A stretch of DNA of 64,000 bases, taken from positions 5,642,001-5,706,000 of the forward strand of contig NC_061143.1 in NCBI RefSeq assembly GCF_905220365.1. The letters are read 5' to 3'. Each line of letters opens with the position of its first letter. Position 1 is the stretch's first letter. Origin of the DNA: Vanessa cardui (Eukaryota; Arthropoda; Insecta; Lepidoptera; Nymphalidae). The position numbers and the translations under genes are program-made. Positions 56,129 through 64,000 of this stretch are shown in pieces. Below the pieces are notes generated by a model. The model worked only from the letters and a program-made list of their open reading frames with translations, searched no databases and was not told the DNA's origin.

Positions 56129-57544
56129 ATATGTAGATTGATACGAAATAACTAAAACACGAAAAATATTTGCTCTAGAAAACGAATAAGATTGGAATTT
56201 CTGATTATTCAAACCCTATATGAGACTTAAAAATAACAACGATTCTTTTAATCACGTTTATTATGGATTACAAAACAGATGAGACTCTTAATTCTTGTTT
56301 AAACATGTATGCTATAATTAGTGTGCATATTTGAACTGATGATTCTCATTATGGTACTGAACCCTTGTATAGTTCAAAGATAGGAAAAAATCTTAATTTC
56401 AATGACGTATTTTGTCTATAGTCCTCATATGGAAGTAATGACGTAGAAACCATATAAAACATTTATTTTGCTAGACATACACATACATTACATCGATTGT
56501 AAACAAGAAAATAATTAAATTTAAAGAACACAGTGTAGATAGCAAGGGGTTCATCTCAGTATAAGCTGTGCTAATGCACAGCACTGATTTTTAGATGGCC
56601 CCTGACAATTGGATAAACATAAACACATAAACAAATCTCGCACACGAAAATAAATAAATGAAATTATAAGAACAAAAAACTAAAACTAAAAGGCCCTTAT
56701 CCTTGAAAAGAAAAAACACATTTCACAAGAAGAAAAACACCACAGGGAACTTGAATAAAAAAAAAAAATTAATATGATAAATACTAAGACTATGAGGTGT
56801 GAAGAAATAACCTAGTAATTAGTATATAATTAATCAGGTGTAAGTGATTCCCGATAGATTATAACGTCGCTTTTGAGCAATACACACGATGTCATTTAAC
56901 TAGTCACATTAACTATCAATTGCGCTCCCACGAGCACGTGGCTGTCTATAAATTAATCGCTGGATCTCTCAATGATTTAATATAATGCTAGAACAAGTGT
57001 TCTTCCAAACAACTATTATTACTACTTTTAGAGAATGCTACTTAATATGATGTCTTGTGCCGAAATGAATCAAAGTTTTGAAACGTGAGTGTAGTCCAAA
57101 ATTCAGGGTTCATATTCGACCAAGCTCCACTGAGTTTTGAAATACTTATATTGTGTTTCTTTTTTGTGTACATATTTTGTCTAATTGGTAATATCTATTT
57201 ACTATTAATTGTATATCAGTAATCACTGTTAATGCAGGACAAGTAATATGATATCTCAAAGTCACGTTATGAATACTTCAATAAAATATATATTTAATTT
57301 TTTAATAAAAATGAGCCGGGTCCGTTATTGGGTTTTGTCGTTTGAAAAATTCTTAATATCTGTATTCTGGAAGTTAAACACTAACGTGCCTCAGAAAACG
57401 AGTAATAAACTTAAACGCACATAAACATTTTCCATCACAGAACATACCACAGGTTGAAGCGAGTCATCTCACTATAGCGATTTCTTCCAAACAAACGTAT
57501 ATCATGCATAGAAGATAAATAATAACTATAAAATATCTTCCACA
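56129..57544. other. Unannotated AT-rich stretch
   Basis: No gene or repeat was recognised. Confidence 0.55.
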
Positions 57545-57720
57545 TATTAGCGCAAAAAGAAGCTTTACGCTCACCTGTAAAGGTACCCGCTTATTAGATA
57601 TTGCACCGTCGAGCCGCTTAGCATTGTTGCGTGCCGGTACTAAGGTTGAATGAGCTAATGTAATTACGGACACAAGGGACACGGCCGGATCCAAGTAGGC
57701 AGAGCATAAGATATTAGCAG
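57545..57720 (+). mobile_element. Family P repeat, diverged
   Basis: AAAGGTACCCGCTTATTAG, CGGTACTAAGGTTGAATGAG and GGACACAAGGGACACGG follow the family P order. The 87-codon minus-strand frame across it (57464-57727) is therefore not a gene. Confidence 0.5.
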
Positions 57721-58159
57721 TGTTCAATGCTCCAAAGCCTTAATGTCTCAATTGATATAGATTTGACACGTGACAGTTCGTGTATTAATTAAACGGCTAG
57801 ACCTTAAGTTTTGCTCGATACACTGATATTATAAAGACTCTTGATAATTTCAGATTGATGTGACACTTTCTTTATTCCCCTAATTGTCCCAATTGCGGGA
57901 CTGTACTGGAAGTCTACCACATTTTAATGGTATGTGTTCGTAGCGAACCCTTTGTATCACAACGATATATGTATAAGATAGATCAAGAATGGGAATATGT
58001 AATATTTATCTTGCGAATCCTACTTCAGAGCTAGCCACAATTATGTATCATATAGTTAAACATACTATAAATGAGCGACACTAGATAACAAATTAACATA
58101 AGCATTAATAACATTCAATGCTTAAATATACAACTGTAACAATATAAAACTAGTTACAG
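57721..58159. other. Unannotated stretch
   Basis: Nothing recognisable was seen. Confidence 0.5.
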
Positions 58160-58330
58160 TATAAATCTTGACCGCGTGGAATGGTGGTAAGAATGCTAGC
58201 AGCATTTCGCCATTGAATCTCAATTCCGATCCTCTGGGCAAAAAACGAACCAGCCCTTCTGTCACCAGTGAAGGCAATGAGGCGAGCTGTTACACTTCTG
58301 ATGAAGCTTTTTGCACCACTACTAGATAAC
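58160..58330 (-). pseudogene. LINE ORF fragment, copy 2 of a diverged pair
   Basis: The minus strand reads SSSGAKSFIRSVTARLIAFT, GDRRAGSFFAQRIGIEIQWR, NAASILTTIPRGQDL without a stop in this segment. It matches the relic at 27465-27636 in both DNA and deduced protein. It corresponds to a region toward the C terminus of a LINE reverse-transcriptase ORF. No start or end of the ORF is present. Confidence 0.6.
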
Positions 58331-59066
58331 ATAGTATAATTAATGTAAGGATACGAATATTTGTGCAATCTACCAGAACAATATATGACACTTTCACAAT
58401 CCAAGATTAAAAATTTAAAGATGAGCTGAACTTTTAGTCAGATATAATGTAAAATAATTGTAAATTAAAAAATGATCGATTCATTTGTTTTGCTTGTTTA
58501 TTTTAGACAGCGTTCCCAATAAATATCCATATGTATATGTATGTATCACAACTAGCTGAACCCGTAGCTTTACCGGCGTGAAATTTACAAAACTTTACAG
58601 CACACAAACCTTCGCCCCATTTCACCCCTGTTACATACGTTGATTGATTGTCCCACGCAAACTTCCATCCCGTTTTCCAAATTAAGACTTACCTCTGTCC
58701 TCCAAACTATTTCTGTACCAAATTCTGAATCGATTCAGCGGTTCAAACGTTAAAAGTTAACAAACAAAGTTACTTATGCATTTATAATTTTATTAAAGAT
58801 ATTTTGTACATTTTTACTTTTTTTTTCTAGTAAGATGCTAATAGACTATTGATAAAAAGGCGTTCGTAATTGCAAGGAGTTTTAATGCGAAAAAAATAAA
58901 TAGCATAATTCTGAAACACCTAATATATAACCGTAATATAATTTTAGAGCCCCCTATCAATGAACCTGAAATCCAGCCACATTTCAACTAACCTCCTAAC
59001 AAAACTATATTGAGCCGAACTTATTTGACAAATATTAATTTGATCTACACAATTTATTTATTTAAC
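58331..59066. other. Unannotated; possible TE tail at 58600-58800
   Basis: CTGTACCAAATTCTGAATCG, ATTCAGCGGTTCAAACG and AACAAACAAAGTTACTTATG resemble the ends of common LINE/Helitron relics, but no clear family assignment is possible. Confidence 0.4.
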
Positions 59067-59270
59067 TTAGAACTAGCGCGCACTGGTAACTTTTGTCACG
59101 GTGACTGTTTCGCCACTCTTCTCGAGTCCATGAATGTGTATGGAGGTGCGCGCACGTAACGACGTGACAATTGGGTGACATTTGTGTCTGCACCCGTACA
59201 TATTCACGGATTTGACAAGAGTGACGAAACAGCCACCGTGACAAAAGTTATCAGTGCGCGCTAGTGCTTA
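59067..59270. mobile_element. 198-bp MITE with TTA target-site duplication
   Basis: Terminal inverted repeats at 59070-59120 and 59217-59267 are about 51 bp and differ at only a few positions. The outer part is ACTAGCGCGCACTGGTAAC, the inner TTTTGTCACGGTGACTGTTT. They are flanked by TTA at 59067-59069 and 59268-59270. A 3-bp TTA/TAA duplication is the habit of PIF/Harbinger elements, though the TIR start (GAACTAG/GCACTAG) is not diagnostic. There is no coding capacity. Because the TIRs are GC-rich and complementary, the 60-codon minus-strand frame here is structural only. Confidence 0.8.
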
Positions 59271-60135
59271 TTATGTATGTCACTATCCACAAGTAAATAA
59301 TTTATTAAGGATAAGGAATAAAATAATTAAAGTTTACAAGATTTATTGTTACAAAAAGAAAATATTTACATTGATTTATAAGCAAGTTTTTAAAATGAGA
59401 AAATAAACAATGAATCAAAACTCTTGAATAAAACATTCATAGATAAAGTCGAAATATCGAGCGCCACCAAAAAAATTAAATAACTGTAATAATAAAATAA
59501 TCATGTTACTATAAAATCTTAAATAAATCACAATTCACAGTCAGGAATCGTAAAAACCTCCTATGACAAGTTTACAAACTGATATTCGTTTAGATGTAGA
59601 TTGTAAAACATATTTTTTTAAGACCGTTGTTACGTTCAGGAGATTACACGTAACGAGAAACATTCCGTCTTTATACTATTAGTCCTAATGTCACAAGCGA
59701 AGAAGTTTTCCATTTCACATTACGTCTAAGTCTCAACTTACGTTGGTACAAACGAAACTTTGCACTTTCATTGTCGTACAGACATTTTAATTCTTGATTT
59801 TATGCAACACTGGATCAACTAAGTGCATTTTCTTGTTTTAATATTATTTTGTTCATTTTAGGTACATATTGAGTCAGAAAATAAACCATAAAGGTCTTCT
59901 CTCAATGGTGATTTGACTCTGGACATTTGTAAAGGTAACGATGCAATTTATTATTTAAAGACATGTGTTCATTTTTCAAGATGATAATGATAATGTAAGT
60001 TATTTAGATGTCAGATATCAGATGTATCACATCATATACGACTACAATATGGCTTATCGTTATGTTAATAGTGTTCGCGAAATGGAAGAAATTTGTCGAA
60101 AGACATTATTGAAATTTTTTTATCGATAAGTTCAT
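59271..60135. other. Unannotated AT-rich stretch
   Basis: No gene or repeat was recognised. Confidence 0.5.
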
Positions 60136-60300
60136 GTAGGACGTCCTCAGGCACGGTGGAGGGAGGATATACGCAAGGCGGCTGGCAGGAGCTGGATGCG
60201 AGTAGCCGGAGAAAGACCACAGTGGCGTGCACTTGGAGAGGCCTATGTCCAGCAGTGGACGGGTACGGGCTGATGATGATGATGATGATGATGATGATTA
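60136..60300 (+). mobile_element. RTE-type LINE 3' fragment with (TGA)n tail
   Basis: The plus strand reads VGRPQARWREDIRKAAGRSW, MRVAGERPQWRALGEAYVQQ, WTGTG and a TGA at 60271-60273. The tail is a run of about nine GAT/TGA units, as found at RTE 3' ends. It is the same ORF region as 13242-13490, even more 5' truncated. The 70-codon frame starting at 60093 is a different frame over the same DNA. Confidence 0.75.
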
Positions 60301-60303
60301 TAT

Positions 60304-60353
60304 AGCTTATAATTATTGCTATATTTGGAGCCCTTTTTGAAGTCGGTTGAAAA
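60304..60353 (+). mobile_element. Foldback element, minimal remnant
   Basis: CTTATAATTATTGCTATATTTGGAGCC belongs to the inner end of a foldback arm. It is joined directly to CTTTTTGAAGTCGGTTGAAAA, the right end of the element. It is a second, independent deletion form, with a different breakpoint from 42275-42533. Confidence 0.65.
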
Positions 60354-61084
60354 CAATTGACAAAGAGAAGTGAGTTATATTACAACTCATTCTTTTGACG
60401 ATGATGAACAAAAACATTATGAAAAAACCTAAAAGAGATGGGTGGAAACTTTGGTGTGTGGATTCGTCACATGTACTTTTCATTCGGGACATCGTGGGAT
60501 AAACATAAAACCCTACAAAGAAAAGACGGTACCACCTTACCTTTTACTTTTTAGTAATTATTGACTTCGTATTTCCGCTTCGTAAAACAAAAAATAAGCC
60601 AAGAACTCAATACATCACTCGCATACCAATGAACCAAATAAGCTATAAATTGCGTAACAATCGCATGAGTTATTCAAGAGTTAAGTACGAAATACAATAA
60701 CATACGAATAAGTTAACCAATAACATCGACTACACTACAAAATTGCAATTATACATGACGCATAGTAATCGCAGTTACGTGCTTACAATCAACAATATTA
60801 ATGCTCCAAGTTCCTGCAGTTTTGCACTCAGTTCTTTGCCTCAAGTTGCCTCGACTTAAATGAATGGATCACGTGTGTGATGTTCTTATCTTGATAAATG
60901 ATAAAAGTGTAACGAGTTACATGACTACAGTGGTTCATTTGTATAAACGAAGTCGTTTATTTTTTTTTTAATACTACATCTTCAAATACTAAACATAAAA
61001 TAATATGTTATAACTATAACTTTTTTCTGGTTAGGTGTATCATCATCATCATCATATCAGTATGTATGGATTTGTGATAATCCG
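60354..61084. other. Unannotated stretch
   Basis: A (CAT)n run at 61034-61046 may be the tail of a LINE or SINE. Nothing else was recognised. Confidence 0.45.
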
Positions 61085-61400
61085 ACTAAGTAATGTAGTC
61101 TTTCGCGTTCCTCTTTCGGCTAGATATAAGGCTGCAAAGTCTGGGATCAAATCCAAAGTCGGGCCGATACATAATGAGATTTTCTGAAAAAAAATCCTCG
61201 TATTTACTTCCCTGTGTGTGTACTCCCACTCCTTGTTAGTCTCTCTCTGGTACTCTTTTTTGGTTTAACCATCCCATCGGATTATGAGAATACGGGTATA
61301 CAATGTACACCTGTGTTAATGCATGTAATTGCTCATCCTGCGTCGTTGGCTAGTCGGTTAGAGACGGTAATCGGTCAGGAAGTCGTCATCATCATATCAT
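61085..61400 (+). mobile_element. Unassigned lepidopteran repeat with (CAT)n-type tail
   Basis: GGCTGCAAAGTCTGGGATCA, AATCCAAAGTCGGGCC (tRNA B-box-like wording), ACCATCCCATCGGATTATGA, CACCTGTGTTAATGCATG and AATCGGTCAGGAAGTCGTC precede CATCATCAT. I associate this order with a repeat family of moths and butterflies, but I cannot name it. The 92-codon frame starting at 61214 crosses it and is not a gene. A weak family P-like stretch follows to about 61620. Confidence 0.45.
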
Positions 61401-61935
61401 ACTTAGTATTATTATTGTATTGCAAGGCTAGTGAACCAGTCACATCTCTACTAAACTTCAATATTCTGAATGGCTCATGGTCGTTAAGATGAGCCAATGT
61501 AACTTCAGATACAATAAGCACAACCAATTGTCACCAATGGGTAGCTGGATGGTCAGTGATGTTTCTTAAAGCAGAACCGTTGTTAAGAAGTAACGACCAA
61601 TTGGCCTTTGCAAATCCATTAAAAAAAATAAAAGCGACACATCGAAACAAATGGTATAAATAAGCCAGCATTATCTCTTCCATAATTAAATTTATATTGT
61701 ATAAACGAACGTTACTAAGTCGTAATTTATCTGTAATAATGTTATTAATTAAACAGTTTTCGTCAAACATTATAGAAGAATATCCAATTACCCCATTGTA
61801 CGTATTCTTAATAGTATTAAAGTGTTAAATATGAAAGGGGAATGGTCTAGATAATCTACTTAATATATTGAGTATTTCATTAAACAAGTATACGAAAATC
61901 AACCAAATGTTATTGAAATTTTGAATAAAATGGCA

Positions 61936-62028
61936 AGTTTAAGTGACAAACTTGCCGGAATCTGACGGGAAGTGACTACCACACCGCTCATGGACGGTTT
62001 CAACACCGGAGTGCTTGCAGATATATTG
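61936..62028 (-). mobile_element. LINE 3' end (same family as 48583-49316), minus strand
   Basis: The minus-strand sequence GGGCAAGCAATATATCTGCA, CCGTCCATGAGCGGTGTGGT and AGTCACTTCCCGTCAGATTC aligns with 49205-49300. There the same order is GGCCGGCAACGCACCTGCA, GTCCATGGGCGGTGGTAGTC and ACTTTCCATCAAGAG. Only the last codons and the 3' UTR remain. The plus-strand LINE begins directly at its edge. Confidence 0.55.
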
Positions 62029-63469
62029 CTTGCCCTTAAGACCTCATCTAATAAACAAATCCTTAGAAGAAGGTATATTTCCATCACGACTAAAAAAATC
62101 TATAGTAAAACCATTATATAAAAGAGGTGATCCGCTTAATACCGGTAGTTATAGACCCATTACCTTAGTACCAATAATTTCAAAAATCTTCGAGAAGGTA
62201 ATGAGTGATAAATTATATAACTTTTTAACAACATTCAAGATATTAAAGAATTGTCAATATGGGTTTCGGAAAAAAAGTTCCACAACATTAGCCTGCTTTA
62301 CACTCATAAAAAGTATAACTGAAAGTTTAAATCGAAAAATATACCCTTTATCAATTTTCTTAGATATGACAAAGGCTTTCGATTTCGTATCTCACAATTT
62401 ACTATTACAAAAAATGTATAGGTATGGTGTTAGAGGTCAACAGCTCGAATGGTTTAAAAGTTACCTATATAACAGAGAACAATGTGTGCTGATAACAAAA
62501 GTTTGCAAGTCTAAAAGACAATTTTTTTTCTCTAATTATCTGGTAAATCGCTACGGAGTTCCACAAGGGAGTGTTCTAGGACCTTTACTATTTCTTATTT
62601 ATATAAACGACATGCCAGATGCGTTAAATCACGAATGTATCTTATTTGCTGATGATACAACAATTAATATAAAATGTAACAATAGACAGGATATTGAACG
62701 GGAAGCCAAAACCGTTTCGACAAAAGTAATAAACTGGCTAGACAATAATAATCTACAAATCAATCTATCTAAAACTAAAATTATACAATTTCAAACATCG
62801 AATAGTAATTTTTTAGATATAAATGTATCAGGGAACAATACGAAACTTGAAAACGTTAATTCAACGTTATTTTTAGGGGTCCATGTAGACAAATACTGTA
62901 ATTGGAAAGAACATGTGAATGCAATATGTGATAAAATTGAGAAATTTGTATACGTTTTAAAACGTCTCAAAAAAGTAGCCACTAAAGAAGCCGCAATGTT
63001 AGCATATCACGGATATGTATCTTCCAATCTTCGATATGGAGTTATAATATGGGGAAATTCCGTAGATTCAGATAGAGTTTTTAAAGTTCAAAAAAAATGT
63101 TTAAGATCGCTATGTGGTGTAGGATGTTTAGACAGTTGCAAACTGCTCTTTAAATCATTAAGAATTCTTCCTTTTCCTTGTCTGTATATATACGAAGTAA
63201 GTGTGTTTGTCCAAAAACATCGACATTTATTTAAGACAAATGGTGATGTATTGGGTACAAATTCTAGACACAAACATAAGCTCTATGCTCCTGTACAAAA
63301 GTTAGTTTTATATAAAAAAAATGTATACTGTATGGCGATACGCATATATAACAATATTCCCGACCACTTAAAGGATTTACCATTTACTATGTTTAAAAAA
63401 AAGGTATTTGATTTGCTTTTGAATAAATTGTACTATAACGTTAATGAATATTTATGTGACAAAAATTGA
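62015..63469 (+). CDS. LINE ORF2 fragment: uninterrupted reverse transcriptase domain
   Basis: The frame runs 484 codons without a stop from a TTG. The nearest upstream in-frame stop is a TGA at 61973-61975. It encodes the reverse transcriptase of a non-LTR retrotransposon, Jockey/CR1-like. Visible motifs by residue: LNTGSYRPITLVP and QYGFRKKSST (41-90); FLDMTKAFDFVSH with catalytic Asp117; GVPQGSVLGPLLFLIYIND (181-199); FADD with the catalytic Asp pair 213-214; NLQINLSKTKIIQF (246-259); and FLGVHVD (286-292). The C terminus ends NKLYYNVNEYLCDKN. Residues 1 to about 6 derive from an antisense LINE fragment, so the true element starts near 62030. The apurinic-type endonuclease and ORF1 are missing through 5' truncation. 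All core motifs are intact, so the copy is young. It lacks its own promoter and start. Confidence 0.9.
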   Translation: MQIYCLPLRPHLINKSLEEGIFPSRLKKSIVKPLYKRGDPLNTGSYRPITLVPIISKIFEKVMSDKLYNFLTTFKILKNCQYGFRKKSSTTLACFTLIKSITESLNRKIYPLSIFLDMTKAFDFVSHNLLLQKMYRYGVRGQQLEWFKSYLYNREQCVLITKVCKSKRQFFFSNYLVNRYGVPQGSVLGPLLFLIYINDMPDALNHECILFADDTTINIKCNNRQDIEREAKTVSTKVINWLDNNNLQINLSKTKIIQFQTSNSNFLDINVSGNNTKLENVNSTLFLGVHVDKYCNWKEHVNAICDKIEKFVYVLKRLKKVATKEAAMLAYHGYVSSNLRYGVIIWGNSVDSDRVFKVQKKCLRSLCGVGCLDSCKLLFKSLRILPFPCLYIYEVSVFVQKHRHLFKTNGDVLGTNSRHKHKLYAPVQKLVLYKKNVYCMAIRIYNNIPDHLKDLPFTMFKKKVFDLLLNKLYYNVNEYLCDKN

Positions 63470-63735
63470 TGAAAATATTGAAACTATTTGTATTATTATG
63501 TAATCCTTATTTTTTTAAATCTAAATTATTTATTCCTTAATTTTATTTTATTATTTTATTTTAATGTGATTGAATTTATGGTAGTCTTGCTTTTGTTAAT
63601 GTTATATAAATTATTATTTATGGCATGTTTAATATTTTGCACACCGATAAATCGGTAGAATATGAGAATTTATATTAATGAACACCTGTATTGTGTACCA
63701 TATTCTTGCAAATAAATAAATGAATTATGAATTAT
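62029..63735 (+). mobile_element. 5'-truncated Jockey/CR1-like LINE
   Basis: The body comprises the RT ORF, a ~250-bp AT-rich 3' UTR and an A-rich tail (AAATAAATAAATGAATTATG) near 63715-63735. Its 5' break falls within the 3' end of an antisense LINE. I found no convincing TSD. The C-terminal pattern (LPFxxFKxxVxxxLLxKxYY) matches the LINE at 54190-54815, so the two belong to the same broad clade. Confidence 0.85.
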
Positions 63736-63815
63736 GAAAAAAGAAAAGTGTAGGCTCTTTTTTTAAATAAAGATACATACTGATTAAATTTTCTTGACTT
63801 TGCTTTATTAAGATA

Positions 63816-64000
63816 CTAGCGACCAGTCCCGGCTTCGCACAGGTGCAATAGTGTGATACTAATATACTACAGAATTTGTTTATTAACGACATTACATTGC
63901 AAACTTCTAAAATTATCAGTTTTTCTTTACTATATTGTTCATGTATTATATACACAAACCTTCCTCTTGAATCACACTATCTGTTAAATAAAACCGCATC
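63816..64000 (-). mobile_element. Short Helitron-like unit, cut by the window end
   Basis: Starts at CTAG (63816-63819), the antisense 3' terminus following A. It continues GCGACCAGTCCCGGCTTCGC, ATACTACAGAATTTGTTTAT and CATGTATTATATACACAAAC to AAACCGCATC, where the window ends. Same internal order as 44200-44430. A 76-codon minus-strand frame overlapping it is not a gene. Confidence 0.6.

Noticed and set aside
57464..57727. 87-codon minus-strand frame
   Set aside because: Overlaps a diverged family P repeat in antisense.

Overview
The window looks like nuclear DNA from a butterfly or moth. It is strongly AT-rich and crowded with short, decayed transposable elements. Two tRNA-derived SINE families, a poly(A)-tailed ~290-bp repeat and several LINE 3' ends match sequence types I know from Lepidoptera. 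One SINE resembles the family called Metulj in Heliconius, but that name is from memory. I cannot name the species. I found no exon of a recognisable host gene in 64 kb. Almost all short open frames are chance frames or parts of repeats.

Layout. 1-5.4 kb: unannotated AT-rich DNA, a diverged pair of ~240-bp direct repeats, a LINE 3' end and SINE scraps. 5.4-8.9 kb: two neighbouring copies of a 1.7-kb element that opens with a 223-bp inverted-repeat foldback; each copy carries a short Helitron-like unit. 9.6-28.3 kb: repeat relics, including a short RTE-type LINE insertion with a 13-bp target-site duplication (TSD), several SINEs and a perfect 23-bp hairpin. 28.5-28.7 kb: a 183-bp palindromic insertion with a 13-bp TSD. 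31-36 kb: LINE and SINE fragments, and a compact cluster of transcription-factor-like motifs at 34.73 kb. 37-39.7 kb: (TA)n arrays inside SINEs, a 70/141-bp higher-order tandem array and a 200-N assembly gap. 41-45 kb: a SINE split by another repeat, a deleted foldback copy, a SWIM zinc-finger pseudogene flanked by 15-bp inverted repeats, a Helitron-like unit and a full-length SINE. 48.4-49.3 kb: two LINE fragments facing each other. 50.7-51.4 kb: a Penelope-like element with inverted terminal repeats and a 15-bp TSD. 52.7-56.1 kb: a decayed DNA-transposon candidate with inverted ends, a broken minus-strand gene, and a LINE inserted in that gene. 59.1 kb: a 198-bp MITE with a TTA duplication. 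62.0-63.7 kb: a 5'-truncated LINE with an uninterrupted reverse transcriptase, the only long coding sequence present.

How the parts relate. The genes here belong to mobile elements, not to a host pathway. The LINEs (Jockey/CR1-like, RTE-like and others) are the type of element that supplies reverse transcriptase for SINE mobilisation. The ~290-bp repeat and one LINE share a similar 3' end, which fits that kind of parasitism. Nested insertions give a relative order of events. I found no new cellular system. The most distinctive objects are the 52.7-56.1 kb transposon candidate, the SWIM-domain remnant, the foldback family with graded internal deletions and the two insertions with inverted ends and clear TSDs.
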